From positions 1-16,739 of the forward strand of contig DVMK01000098.1 in the NCBI GenBank assembly GCA_018715025.1: DNA of 16,739 bases, in the 5' to 3' direction. Made by a program: the position numbers and the translations under genes. This document shows positions 1 through 7,740 of this stretch, one piece after another. A model generated the notes under the pieces. It was not told where the DNA came from and ran no database searches. It worked only from the letters and a program-made list of their open reading frames with translations. Origin of the DNA: Candidatus Caccousia avistercoris. GTDB taxonomy: Bacteria > Bacillota > Clostridia > Oscillospirales > Acutalibacteraceae. The stretch's first letter is position 1. Each line of letters opens with the position of its first letter.

Positions 1-38
1 AAGCCTCCTTTGCGCGGCTGCGCCCGCAAAGGAGGCTT
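1..38. terminator. Perfect 14-bp hairpin, probable terminator of an upstream gene
   Basis: Positions 1-14 are the exact reverse complement of 25-38, enclosing a 10-nt loop. A hairpin this strong just before a new transcription unit is most easily read as the terminator of a gene left of the window. No T-run follows on the + strand, so it may act for a leftward transcript or in both directions. The sequence beyond position 1 is needed to decide. A smaller GC-rich hairpin follows (66-71 with 75-80). Confidence 0.5.
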
Positions 39-148
39 CGTTCTCCCCCACCCCGCCCAGGGAGAGCCGCCGTAGGCGGCGGGTGCGTGACTTCCTCCCC
101 GGAGGGGGGATAATTCTCCTGGGGAAATATAAATGGAAAAAAGTAGTA

Positions 149-154
149 TATAAT
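149..154 (+). promoter_or_regulatory. Candidate -10 box (TATAAT) for rsmI
   Basis: A perfect TATAAT lies in the only AT-rich patch upstream of rsmI (about 125-160), some 70 nt before the GTG start. No good -35 hexamer is visible at 16-18 nt spacing, so the assignment rests on the -10 match and the location. The stretch 39-225 shows no coding potential; it holds GC-rich short palindromes, this box and the rsmI ribosome binding site. Confidence 0.35.
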
Positions 155-225
155 AGAAGGAAGCGCAGGAAGCGCCGCGGCGGGCAAAGGCCGCGGGGCT
201 GCGCGGTACAGGAAGGAGCAAGGCC

Positions 226-1068
226 GTGAGCGGAACACTGACCGTAGTGGGTACGCCCATTGGGAACCTGGGGGATTTCTCCCCGCGGGCGCAGGAAGCG
301 CTGGCGGAAGCGGATTTCATTGCCGCGGAGGATACCCGGGTGACCATGAAGCTGCTGGCGCATTTTGGAATCCGGAAGCCGCTGGTAAGCTATTTTGAAC
401 ATAACAAGAGGGAACGGGGCGAGCTGATCTGCCGCCGGATTGAGGCGGGCGAGAACTGCGCCCTGGTTTCTGACGCGGGGATGCCCGCCATTTCAGACCC
501 GGGGGAACAGCTGGTGGCCCAGTGCGCAGAGCGGGGGATCCGGGTGGTGGCGGTGCCGGGGCCCAGCGCCGTGGTGACGGCCCTGGCGCTTTCGGGCCTG
601 CCCACCGGGCGGTTCACCTTCGAGGGCTTTCTCAGCGTGAACAAAAAGAGCAGGCGCGAGCACCTGGAAAAGCTGAAGGGCGAAGAGCGCACCATGGTGT
701 TCTACGAGGCCCCCCACAAGCTGGCCGGCACCCTGGCAGACCTGCTTGAGGCTCTGGGCGACCGCCGGGTGGCCCTGGCCCGGGAGCTGACCAAGGTACA
801 CGAGGAGGTGCTGCGCACCACCCTGGCCCAGGCAGCCCGGCAGTACGGGGAGGGCGGGGCCAAGGGGGAATTTGTGCTGGTGGTGGAGGGGGCGGCCCCC
901 GCCGCCCCGGCCCCCGGCGCAACGGTGGAGGAGGCCGCCGCCCTGGCGCTGCGCTACGCGGAGGAGGGGGTTTCCGCTTCTGAGGCCGCCCGCAGGGCCG
1001 CGGGGGAAACCGGCCTGAAAAAGGGCCAGGTGTACCGGGCGCTGCTGGCCCTGCAGCAGGAGGAATAG
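226..1068 (+). CDS. rsmI: 16S rRNA (cytidine(1402)-2'-O)-methyltransferase RsmI
   Basis: Cytoplasmic SAM-dependent enzyme of the tetrapyrrole-methylase fold. The family methylates the ribose 2'-O of C1402 in the 16S rRNA decoding centre, tuning start-codon choice and fidelity. The 280-residue length is typical. Family motifs are all visible: VGTPIGNLGD at 8-17, AEDTR at 34-38, SDAGMPAISDPG at 82-93, VPGPSA at 110-115 and FYEAPHK at 159-165. The C-terminal part (about 245-277, SASEAARRAAGETGLKKGQV) resembles the small helical tail found in many RsmI proteins. The start is GTG, chosen because GGAAGGAG at 211-218 sits 7 nt upstream and the family N-terminus begins here. The next gene follows 40 nt downstream without a terminator, so the two are probably co-transcribed. 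RsmI is a core gene and gives no hint of transfer. Confidence 0.96.
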   Translation: MSGTLTVVGTPIGNLGDFSPRAQEALAEADFIAAEDTRVTMKLLAHFGIRKPLVSYFEHNKRERGELICRRIEAGENCALVSDAGMPAISDPGEQLVAQCAERGIRVVAVPGPSAVVTALALSGLPTGRFTFEGFLSVNKKSRREHLEKLKGEERTMVFYEAPHKLAGTLADLLEALGDRRVALARELTKVHEEVLRTTLAQAARQYGEGGAKGEFVLVVEGAAPAAPAPGATVEEAAALALRYAEEGVSASEAARRAAGETGLKKGQVYRALLALQQEE

Positions 1069-1108
1069 CCCGCAGGGAACGGCGGGAACGACGGAAAGGA
1101 GTATCCGT

Positions 1109-1900
1109 ATGGAAAAGGAACAGATCCTGGCCTCGCTGGAGGCTGTGCCGGGCAAAACCGGCTTCTATTTCAAAAACCTTGTCACGGGGGAGACGCTCTC
1201 CCATCACCCAGAGCTTCCCCTGCAGACGGCCAGCGTCATCAAGCTGGCGGTGCTGGTGGAAGCCTTCGCCCAGGCCGAGGAGGGAACGCTGGACTTTGAG
1301 GAAACCTACACCCTGCGGCCAGAGGACAAGCTGCCCTCCTGCGGGGCGCTCACCTACCTGCACGACGGCCTGCAGGTCACCATGCGGGACCTCTGCACCC
1401 TGATGATCATTCTCAGCGACAATACCGCCGCCAATCTTCTTCTGAAAAAGCTTACCATGGAAGCGGTGAACCGGCGCATGGAGGGCCTGGGCCTGAAGGC
1501 GACCCGGGTGAACCGCCTGCTGTTCGACAGCCAGGCCGCCGCCCGCGGGCTGGAAAACACCTCCTCCGCCCAGGATATGGGGGAGCTTCTGGAGCGCATG
1601 TACCTGGGCCGCCTGGTCTCCCCCGCCGCCTCCGCCGAAATGCTGGAGATTTTGAAAAAGCAGCGGCTGAACGGGAAAATCCCCTTCTGGTTCGGCGGGC
1701 GGTACCGCATCGCCCACAAAACCGGGGAGGACGACGGCATTACCAACGACGTGGGCATCGTGTTCGGCCCCCAGCCCTACGTGGTGTGCTTCTTCGGCAA
1801 CGACACGGACACGCCCCGGTTCGAGCGGCTGATCCAGGACGCCGCCTTCGCCCTGGACCCCGCCCGGGAGGAAATATCCAACTGGGAACCAGAGCCGTAA
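1109..1900 (+). CDS. Beta-lactamase-fold serine hydrolase (class A-like), cytoplasmic
   Basis: A 263-residue protein with the serine penicillin-recognising fold: SVIK at 42-45 (nucleophile S42, base K45), SDN at 103-105 and KTG at 204-206, with spacings fitting the Beta-lactamase2 (PF13354) family. True class A beta-lactamases carry a general-base Glu in the omega loop (E166 in RWEPELN). The matching stretch here (RVNRLLFDSQ, 133-142) has no Glu, so efficient beta-lactam hydrolysis is doubtful. No signal peptide or membrane segment is present: the protein begins MEKEQILASL, which predicts a cytoplasmic location, unlike secreted beta-lactamases. AAAGGAG at 1095-1101 supports the ATG. It probably shares a transcript with rsmI. 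A divergent relative lies at 11022-11849 inside the murein-peptide recycling genes. A DD-peptidase, esterase or amidase activity on a small cytoplasmic substrate is possible; the substrate is unknown. Confidence 0.85.
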   Translation: MEKEQILASLEAVPGKTGFYFKNLVTGETLSHHPELPLQTASVIKLAVLVEAFAQAEEGTLDFEETYTLRPEDKLPSCGALTYLHDGLQVTMRDLCTLMIILSDNTAANLLLKKLTMEAVNRRMEGLGLKATRVNRLLFDSQAAARGLENTSSAQDMGELLERMYLGRLVSPAASAEMLEILKKQRLNGKIPFWFGGRYRIAHKTGEDDGITNDVGIVFGPQPYVVCFFGNDTDTPRFERLIQDAAFALDPAREEISNWEPEP

Positions 1901-1928
1901 AAATGCAGGAAATTTTTTTCTTCCGCCA

Positions 1929-2029
1929 TTCTGCCGCCTCCTGGCAGAAGGGACGCCTTCTTCTCTTTTTCCGGGTTTTTGCCTTTTTTATGGGGAAAAC
2001 CCGTTTCCTCTGCGTTCCCCTGCAGGGGA
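1929..2029 (+). terminator. Cluster of terminator-like hairpins after the serine hydrolase gene
   Basis: Three stem-loops follow the stop at 1900. They are 1929-1935 with 1943-1949 (7 bp), 1972-1979 with 1996-2003 (CGGGTTTT/AAAACCCG, 8 bp) and 2016-2029 (TCCCCTGCAGGGGA, followed by ATTTTAT). T-rich tracts lie between and after them. None alone is a classical intrinsic terminator with a GC stem directly followed by a T-run. Together they make termination of the rsmI transcript here likely. Confidence 0.4.
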
Positions 2030-2053
2030 TTTTATGAATAGCAGGCGGGAATA

Positions 2054-2068
2054 AAATTTCATAAAAAT
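2054..2068. promoter_or_regulatory. CodY-box-like site
   Basis: AAATTTCATAAAAAT matches 12 of 15 positions of the published CodY consensus AATTTTCWGAAAATT, with mismatches at positions 3, 9 and 14. It lies just upstream of the promoter at 2100-2108. A 9-bp inverted repeat (2030-2038 with 2058-2066) overlaps it. In B. subtilis the dpp and ykf genes are CodY-controlled, which makes the match attractive, but an AT-rich patch gives such matches by chance and I cannot see whether this genome has codY. Confidence 0.3.
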
Positions 2069-2099
2069 TAGATTTATCCTTTCTTTTTTTCCGAATTCG

Positions 2100-2108
2100 T
2101 GCTATATT
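2100..2108 (+). promoter_or_regulatory. Extended -10 promoter for the ykfB-oppA unit
   Basis: TGCTATATT fits an extended -10 element (TG, one base, then TATATT). The region 2030-2115 is markedly AT-rich in an otherwise GC-rich window. The -35 position (near 2080-2085, TTTCTT) is weak, as is usual with extended -10 promoters. Transcription would begin near 2115, leaving a leader of about 250 nt before the ATG at 2362. Confidence 0.5.
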
Positions 2109-2114
2109 AATAAA

Positions 2115-2361
2115 AACCATTTCCCTCTGCCCGCTTCCTTTTGTCGCCGGGCAGGGGGGTCCCGCAGCGCGGCAAGGCCGCGCTGTGTATATATTCCGCC
2201 GCTTCATTCCGGTGCTTCTTTATCGATTTGTATGGCTGAATCGACGGAGGGCGGACAGGCTTTCCCGAAGGAATCCCCTTCCCCAAAACAGGATCCGCGG
2301 CAGAGGGCGCGGCTTTTCCGCCGGAGGGAAGCGGCGCGGCGGCGGTGTGGGAGGAATCTTT
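2115..2361 (+). other. Long untranslated leader with hairpins upstream of ykfB
   Basis: No gene is supported in this stretch. Two stem-loops are visible: 2127-2133 with 2148-2154 (CTGCCCG/CGGGCAG, 14-nt loop) and 2165-2173 with 2177-2185 (9 bp, 3-nt loop). An ATG at 2232 opens a frame but has no ribosome binding site and runs through the real gene in the wrong frame. The leader matches no riboswitch class I recognise. It may be a simple long 5' UTR or may carry regulatory structure. Confidence 0.35.
2347..2354 (+). promoter_or_regulatory. Ribosome binding site that fixes the ykfB start
   Basis: GTGGGAGG lies 7 nt before ATG 2362. The open frame extends in-frame upstream to a GTG at 2185, but that start has no such site, and the added residues do not resemble an enolase-superfamily N-terminus. 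Confidence 0.7.
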
Positions 2362-3447
2362 ATGAAAATTGTGGATATACAGACAGACGAAATCTTCATC
2401 CCCCTGGCGACGCCCTTCAAAACGGCGCTGCGCACCGTTTCCAGCGTGGAGGACGTGGTGGTGAAAATTACCGCGGACGACGGCCGCGTGGGCTACGGGG
2501 AAGCGCCGCCCACCGGGGTGATCACCGGCGACACCAAGGGCTCTATCCTCTCCGCTGTCAACGAGTTCATCCGCCCTGCCCTGCTGGGCATGGACATTGC
2601 AGAGCTGGACGCGGTGATGGCCCGGCTGGACAGCTGCATTTTGAAAAATACCAGCGCCAAGGCGGCGGTGGACATGGCCCTGTACGACCTGTGGGGCAAG
2701 CTGTACGGCGCGCCCCTGTACCGCCTGCTGGGCGGCGCCCGGCGGGAGCTGGAAACCGACATTACCATCAGCGTGAACCCGGTGGAGGAAATGGTGCGCG
2801 ACAGCCTGGCCGCCGTGGAGCGCGGCTACCGGATTTTGAAGGTGAAGGTGGGCAAGGAGGGCCTGAAGGACATAGAGCGCATCCAGGCCATCCGGCAGGC
2901 GGTGGGCCCCCAGGTGGCCATTCGGGTAGACGCCAACCAGGGCTGGACGGCCAAGCAGGCCGTGCGGATCATCACCGCCATGGAGGACCGGGGCCTTGCC
3001 ATTGACCTGGTAGAGCAGCCGGTGAAGGCCCACGACCTGGAGGGCATGCGCCAGGTGACCCGGGCGGTGTACACCCCCATTCTGGCGGACGAGAGCGTGT
3101 TTTCGCCGGAGGATGCCGTCACCATCATCCAGACCGGCGCGGCCGACCTGCTGAACATCAAGCTTATGAAAACGGGCGGCATTCACAACGCGCTGCGGAT
3201 CTGCGCCGTGGCGGAAACCTACGGGGTGGAGTGCATGATAGGCTGCATGCTGGAAAGCAAGCTGGCCGTCACCGCCGGGGCGCACCTGGCGGCCGCCAGG
3301 GGTGTGATTACCCGGGCCGACCTGGACGGCCCCTCCCTCTGCCGCACCGACCCCTTCGAGGGCGGCCCGGATTTTCTGGAAAACCGCATTGTGATGAACG
3401 ACGCGCCGGGCCTGGGCATTACCGGCCTGCCGGCCTTCAGCGCCTGA
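2362..3447 (+). CDS. ykfB: L-Ala-D/L-Glu epimerase (enolase superfamily dipeptide epimerase)
   Basis: A 361-residue cytoplasmic enzyme predicted to epimerise L-Ala-D-Glu, released from murein peptides, to L-Ala-L-Glu. It has the N-terminal capping domain (about 1-125) and the muconate-lactonising-type barrel. Catalytic lysines are K160 and K162 (LKVKVG), metal ligands D190 (RVDANQGW), E218 (DLVEQP) and D243 (LADES), and the opposite-face lysine is K267 (NIKLMKTGG). The diagnostic feature is D320-L-D322 (RADLDGP), the DxD pair that binds the dipeptide ammonium group in dipeptide epimerases; numbering is within one residue of my recollection of the B. subtilis enzyme. The start follows the binding site at 2347. 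oppA follows 64 nt downstream. The downstream LD-carboxypeptidase and NlpC/P60 enzyme supply its likely substrate. Another dipeptide specificity cannot be excluded from sequence alone. Confidence 0.93.
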   Translation: MKIVDIQTDEIFIPLATPFKTALRTVSSVEDVVVKITADDGRVGYGEAPPTGVITGDTKGSILSAVNEFIRPALLGMDIAELDAVMARLDSCILKNTSAKAAVDMALYDLWGKLYGAPLYRLLGGARRELETDITISVNPVEEMVRDSLAAVERGYRILKVKVGKEGLKDIERIQAIRQAVGPQVAIRVDANQGWTAKQAVRIITAMEDRGLAIDLVEQPVKAHDLEGMRQVTRAVYTPILADESVFSPEDAVTIIQTGAADLLNIKLMKTGGIHNALRICAVAETYGVECMIGCMLESKLAVTAGAHLAAARGVITRADLDGPSLCRTDPFEGGPDFLENRIVMNDAPGLGITGLPAFSA

Positions 3448-3511
3448 CGCCGACCCTTATCCCGCGCCTGTGGGATTCAGGATAAATATGGAAAAGGAAG
3501 AGGTTGATTCT

Positions 3512-5413
3512 ATGAAAAAGAGGCGAATCGTTTCGTTGCTGCTGTGCCTTGCCATGACGCTGGGGCTTTTGTCCGGCTGCCAGGGCGGCGGCGCCTCCGG
3601 CGGTGAGACCTACCGGGAGCTGTATTCCGGCGAAATTACCACCCTGAATTACCTGGTGACGGGCAGCCAGAACGAGCAGGCGGCGGCGGCCAACTTCATC
3701 GACACCCTGGTGGAGTACGACCAGTACGGCGTGGCGCAGCCCTGCCTGGCAGAAAGCTGGGAGCATTCTGACGACATGACCGTGTGGACCTTCCACCTGC
3801 GCGACGGGCTGAAATGGGTGGACGCCTCTGGCAACCAGGTGGCCGACGTTACGGCGCAGGACTGGGTGGACGCCGCCGAGTATGTGCTGGACGCCAGCAA
3901 CGCCTCCTCCACGGCCAGCGCCTTCTACAGCGTCATTGCCAACGCGGAGGAATATTTCAACTACACCGCCTACCTGCTGGAAAGCGAGAACGGCACCAAG
4001 ACCACGAACGCCGACGGGGAAGAGATTGTCCCGGTGGATCCCATTGAATTCTCTCAGGTCGGCGTGAAGGCCATTGACGAAAAGACCCTGGAGTATACCC
4101 TGAAGGCCCCCACCCCCTACTTCCTGTCGTACCTGGTGTACGTGTGCTTCATGCCGGTGAACGGGGATTTTCTGGAGCAGCAGGGCGAAAACTTCGGCGT
4201 GGACAACAACTCCATTCTGTACAACGGCGCCTACACCATGACCACCTTCTCCCCCCAGGCGCAGCGGATTTACACCAAAAACGAGAACTACTGGGATAAG
4301 GACAAGGTGTACCTGAACCAGATCGTGCTCACCTACAACGAGCAGGCCGCCACCCTGGCCCCCGCCATGTACCAGCGGGGCGAAATCGACTACGCCAGCA
4401 TCGGCGCGGAAATCCTCGACAGCTGGCTGGAAGACCCGGCCACCAAAGACCTGGTTTCCCCCAGCCGGCCCGGCTTCTACAGCTATTTCTACGCCTTCAA
4501 CTTCGACCCCCAGTTTGACGAGGAGTACGAGCCCGAAAACTGGAAAATCGCCGTGAACAACGAGAATTTCCGCAAATCCCTGTTCTACGGGCTGGATCGG
4601 ATCCGCCTGCTTTCTGTGAAAGAGCCCTACGACCCGGAAAGCAAGGTGCTGAACACCATCACCCCCAAGGATTTTGCAGACCTGGACGGCACCGACTACA
4701 CCGACGTGGGCGCCCTGGCCGAGATTAACGCCCGGGATTCCTTCCAGGAGGACGCGGCCCTGGAGTACGCCGCGGCGGCCAAGGAAGAGCTGGCGGCCGC
4801 CGGGGCCACCTTCCCCATCAAGGTGCTGGTGCCCTACCTGCCCACCGACACCGAGTGGACCAACGAGTGCCAGCTGCTGGAGCAGCAGCTGGAGGGCCTG
4901 CTGGGCGCCGACTACATTGACATTATTGTGCAGGCCGGCCCCTCTACCGGCTTCCTTTCCGCGGTGCGCCGCTCCGGCAACTTTGCCTTTATGAAGTGCA
5001 ACTGGGGCCCGGACTATGCCGACCCGGAAACCTACACCGACCCCTTCGTGGTGGGCGGCACCTACAACAAGCCTGAGATGGAGACCACCGGCCTGGGCGA
5101 GGAGTACAACGCCCTGGTGGACGCCGCCCAGGCGGAGCGGGTTGACCTGGAAGCCCGCTACACCGCCTTTGCCGAGGCGGAGGCCTTCCTCATCAACCAC
5201 GCCATAGTCATCCCCTACGGCCTGGAGGGCGGCGGGTACAAGGTAAGCCGCCTGAATGTGTTTGAAGCCCAGTACTCGCCCTTCGGCGTGTCTGAGCTGC
5301 GGTACAAGGGCCAGCATCTGCTGGACAAGCCCATGAGCATGGATGAATTCAACGCCGCCTATGAAACCTGGCGGACCGAGCGCGCCGAAGCGCTGGCGGC
5401 CGCCGGGCAGTAA
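3512..5413 (+). CDS. oppA: Oligopeptide ABC transporter substrate-binding lipoprotein
   Basis: A 633-residue extracellular peptide-binding protein of the SBP_bac_5 (family 5) type, anchored as a lipoprotein. The N-terminus is MKKRR, a hydrophobic stretch (6-19) and the lipobox L20-S-G-C23, so C23 should be lipid-modified after cleavage. Family features include a TLNYLVTGS-like opening of the mature domain, the block AESWEHSDDMTVWTFHLRDG, and NWGPDYADPETYTDPF near the C-terminus. The start at 3512 is chosen over an in-frame ATG at 3488 because AAGGAAGAGG (3494-3503) lies 8 nt upstream and gives a normal signal peptide. It is somewhat longer than DppA/OppA of E. coli and nearer the Gram-positive AmiA class. 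The gene lies between the epimerase and the oppBCDF genes, so the expected cargo is murein-derived oligopeptides. Cargo specificity is inferred from context only. Confidence 0.93.
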   Translation: MKKRRIVSLLLCLAMTLGLLSGCQGGGASGGETYRELYSGEITTLNYLVTGSQNEQAAAANFIDTLVEYDQYGVAQPCLAESWEHSDDMTVWTFHLRDGLKWVDASGNQVADVTAQDWVDAAEYVLDASNASSTASAFYSVIANAEEYFNYTAYLLESENGTKTTNADGEEIVPVDPIEFSQVGVKAIDEKTLEYTLKAPTPYFLSYLVYVCFMPVNGDFLEQQGENFGVDNNSILYNGAYTMTTFSPQAQRIYTKNENYWDKDKVYLNQIVLTYNEQAATLAPAMYQRGEIDYASIGAEILDSWLEDPATKDLVSPSRPGFYSYFYAFNFDPQFDEEYEPENWKIAVNNENFRKSLFYGLDRIRLLSVKEPYDPESKVLNTITPKDFADLDGTDYTDVGALAEINARDSFQEDAALEYAAAAKEELAAAGATFPIKVLVPYLPTDTEWTNECQLLEQQLEGLLGADYIDIIVQAGPSTGFLSAVRRSGNFAFMKCNWGPDYADPETYTDPFVVGGTYNKPEMETTGLGEEYNALVDAAQAERVDLEARYTAFAEAEAFLINHAIVIPYGLEGGGYKVSRLNVFEAQYSPFGVSELRYKGQHLLDKPMSMDEFNAAYETWRTERAEALAAAGQ

Positions 5414-5432
5414 GCGCCGGGCGTTTCCACAA

Positions 5433-5486
5433 GGCTGGGGCGGCCCCCTTCCCGGGGAGGGGCGGCTGCCCCAGCCGTTGCTTTTT
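5433..5486 (+). terminator. Terminator or attenuator between oppA and oppB
   Basis: GGCTGGGGC (5433-5441) pairs perfectly with GCCCCAGCC (5468-5476). An inner C-rich/G-rich pairing extends the stem, and GTTGCTTTTT follows. It lies 19 nt after the oppA stop. It probably ends much of the ykfB-oppA transcript, leaving the binding protein in excess over the membrane components. Confidence 0.65.
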
Positions 5487-5596
5487 GGGGCCGGCGGTTT
5501 TGTAGGGTTTGCCTGGCCTTCCCGGCGGAAATCCCCCGGGAAAGGGGAGCTTCCGGTTATTTTCACAGGGAAACGGCTGAAATTCCCCATTCCCCC

Positions 5597-5625
5597 TTTT
5601 CATCAGCAGCAAATTAAAGTATAAT
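5597..5625 (+). promoter_or_regulatory. Sigma-A-type promoter for oppBCDF
   Basis: A perfect TATAAT at 5620-5625 is preceded by TTTTCA at 5597-5602 (4 of 6 against TTGACA) with 17-nt spacing. It sits in an AT-rich patch about 105 nt before oppB. In the resulting leader, 5665-5672 pairs with 5679-5687 (8 bp with one bulge), a possible minor regulatory hairpin. The gap 5414-5729 holds only the upstream terminator, this promoter and the leader; no gene is supported. Confidence 0.6.
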
Positions 5626-5729
5626 AAAAGGAATACGTGCAGGGCCGCACCGCCCCGGCGGGAGGACCCGAAGCTTTTTTCGGGGTCTCGGCCCGCGTCT
5701 GCCGTAAACAGGAAAAGGAGCCGGACCAC

Positions 5730-6707
5730 ATGCTGAAGTATTCGTTGAAACGGTTGGGGCAGTCCCTCATTTCGCTTTTCATCATCACCACCATTGTGTT
5801 TTCCCTTCTGCGGCTGATGCCCATCGAGGGGTATTTCCAGAACTTCGACAAGCTGGACGACGTGCAGATTGAGGCGACCCTCACCACCATGGGCCTGCGG
5901 GATCCGCTGCTGGTACAGCTGAAAAATTTCTATGTGAACCTGTTCCAGGGCGACCTGGGCGTTTCCAACATTTACCGCCCCCATGTGCCGGTGCTGGACA
6001 TTATTGCGGAAAAAGCGCCTCTTTCCGCCGCCATGGGCCTTGGCTCCATGGCCATTGCGCTGGCGCTGGGCCTGCCCCTGGGCATTGCCATGGCCAAGAG
6101 CAAAAGCCGCCTGGGCACGGGCCGCCGTTTCCTTGACAAGTTCTGGGACAAATTCGGCACGGCCTTCATTGTGTTTATTACGGCGGTTCCCTCGGCGGTG
6201 TATTACCTGTTTATCCAGCTCTTTTTCACCGACCCCTCCTTTTTGGGGCTGCCCATGCTGTTCAGCGAGAGCAACCCCGCCAGCTGGATCCTGCCCACCC
6301 TCTCCCTTTCCCTGGGGAACATCGCCTACTACGCCATGTGGCTGCGGCGGTACATGGTGGACGAGCTGAACAAGGACTACATTCAGCTTGCCAGGGCCAA
6401 GGGCCTGCCGGCCAAGAGCATTATGCGGCGGCATGTGTTCCGCAACGCCTTCGTGCCGCTCATCCAGTACCTGCCCTCTTCCCTGCTGTACACGGTGGCG
6501 GGTTCCATTTACATTGAGTCCCTGTACAGCGTGCCGGGCATGGGCGGCCTGCTGGTGAACGTGATTCAGCGGCAGGACAACACCATGGTGCAGGCCCTGG
6601 TGCTGATTTACTCGGCCATAGGCATTGTGGGCCTGCTGCTGGGCGACCTGCTCATGTGCGCCGTTGACCCGCGCATTACATTCACCAAGAAAGGAGGGGC
6701 ACGCTGA
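5730..6707 (+). CDS. oppB: Oligopeptide ABC transporter permease OppB
   Basis: A 325-residue inner-membrane permease of the BPD_transp_1 family, pairing with OppC to form the translocation channel. It opens MLKYSLKRLGQ followed by a transmembrane helix (about 10-30), then an extracytoplasmic segment with the family signature GLRDPLLVQL...GDLGVS. A core of about five further helices follows. The cytoplasmic EAA loop that docks onto the ATPases is near 222-245 (LARAKGLPAKSIMRRHVFRN). The ATG at 5730 is preceded by AGGAAAAGGAG (5710-5720). It is clearly shorter than AmiC of streptococci, lacking the large extracytoplasmic insertion of that protein. Its stop overlaps the next start (TGATG), so it is translationally coupled to oppC. 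Confidence 0.94.
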   Translation: MLKYSLKRLGQSLISLFIITTIVFSLLRLMPIEGYFQNFDKLDDVQIEATLTTMGLRDPLLVQLKNFYVNLFQGDLGVSNIYRPHVPVLDIIAEKAPLSAAMGLGSMAIALALGLPLGIAMAKSKSRLGTGRRFLDKFWDKFGTAFIVFITAVPSAVYYLFIQLFFTDPSFLGLPMLFSESNPASWILPTLSLSLGNIAYYAMWLRRYMVDELNKDYIQLARAKGLPAKSIMRRHVFRNAFVPLIQYLPSSLLYTVAGSIYIESLYSVPGMGGLLVNVIQRQDNTMVQALVLIYSAIGIVGLLLGDLLMCAVDPRITFTKKGGAR

Positions 6708-7729
6708 TGGCCTACCGGCACCACAAAAGCGCAAAGCTGGAAGAAAGCCTGAACCAGGCCCAGAAGGCGGCCCCCTCCCCCTACGAGGGGCTGACCGAGG
6801 AAGAACTGTTCACCCCGGCAGAGTACGACCAGGCCGCCGGCGAGCGGGTGGCTTACTCCGGCTATTCCTACTGGCGCAGCACCTTCCGGGTATTTTTGAA
6901 AAACAAGGTGGCCCTGTGCCTGCTCATCCTCATCGCCATTCTGCTGGCCTTCACCTTCATTCAGCCCCTGCTGCCGGGGCAGCGCTCCCCCATTGAGGTG
7001 TTCAACGACCCGGCCACCGGCATGCCCTACCGGAACCTGAAGCCGGGGCAGGAGGGCTTCCTCTTCGGCAGCAACTCCATTGGCCAGGATTTGTGGAGCC
7101 GGGTGTGGAGCGGCACCCGCACCTCCCTGCTCATCGGCTTCGCGGTGGCTTTGGTAGAAGCCGTGGTGGGCGTGCTGGTGGGCGTGCTGTGGGGCTATGT
7201 GCGCAGGCTTGACCGCCTGTTCACCGAAATCTATAATGTGCTGGACAACATCCCCCAGACGATTGTGCTCATCCTCATCGCCTACATCCTGCGGCCCAGC
7301 ATTCAGACGCTTATTCTTTCCATGTGCCTGACGGGCTGGCTGGGCATGTCCCGGTTTATCCGCAACCAGATCGTCATCATCCGGGACCGGGACTACAACC
7401 TGGCCTCCCGCTGCCTGGGGACGCCCACCTTCCGCATCATTTTCCGCAACCTGCTGCCCTACCTGGTGTCCGTCATCACCCTGCGCATGGCGCTGGCCAT
7501 TCCCTCGGCCATCGGCAACGAGGTGTTCCTCACCTACATCGGCCTGGGCCTGCCGGTGGACACCCCCTCTCTGGGCAACCTGATCAACGAAGGGCGCATG
7601 ATCATGACCATACCGGATTTGCAGTACCAGCTGTTCTTCCCGGCCATTGTGCTCTCGTTCATCACCATTTCCTTCTACATCATCGGCAACGCCTTCGCAG
7701 ACGCGGCCGACCCGAAAAATCACAGGTAA
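6707..7729 (+). CDS. oppC: Oligopeptide ABC transporter permease OppC
   Basis: A 340-residue second permease subunit. A cytoplasmic N-terminal region of about 70 residues (LTEEELFTPAEYDQAAGERV) precedes helix 1 (about 70-90). An OppC-type N-terminal segment and the motif FGSNSIGQDLWSRVWSGTR follow, then the BPD_transp_1 core. The EAA loop is near 230-256 (NLASRCLGTPTFRIIFRN), and the end is NAFADAADPKNHR. The DADPK/R-x-H-R-like ending and long N-terminus resemble AmiD of Gram-positive bacteria. The start codon overlaps the oppB stop; AAGGAGGGG (6691-6699) is a strong ribosome binding site. oppD follows 11 nt after the stop. Confidence 0.94.
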   Translation: MAYRHHKSAKLEESLNQAQKAAPSPYEGLTEEELFTPAEYDQAAGERVAYSGYSYWRSTFRVFLKNKVALCLLILIAILLAFTFIQPLLPGQRSPIEVFNDPATGMPYRNLKPGQEGFLFGSNSIGQDLWSRVWSGTRTSLLIGFAVALVEAVVGVLVGVLWGYVRRLDRLFTEIYNVLDNIPQTIVLILIAYILRPSIQTLILSMCLTGWLGMSRFIRNQIVIIRDRDYNLASRCLGTPTFRIIFRNLLPYLVSVITLRMALAIPSAIGNEVFLTYIGLGLPVDTPSLGNLINEGRMIMTIPDLQYQLFFPAIVLSFITISFYIIGNAFADAADPKNHR

Positions 7730-7740
7730 GGGGGCGCGGC

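Noticed and set aside
1109..1900. Antibiotic-resistance beta-lactamase
   Set aside because: The omega-loop Glu and the export signal are both missing; only the general serine-hydrolase fold is supported.
2185..2361. N-terminal extension of the epimerase from GTG 2185, or a leader peptide from ATG 2232
   Set aside because: Neither start has a ribosome binding site, while ATG 2362 has one and gives the normal family N-terminus.
3437..5590. Long antisense open frame (717 codons) opposite oppA
   Set aside because: It lies exactly over a clear oppA, is rich in G, H, Q and V as expected from a GC-biased complementary frame, and shows no domain or ribosome binding site.
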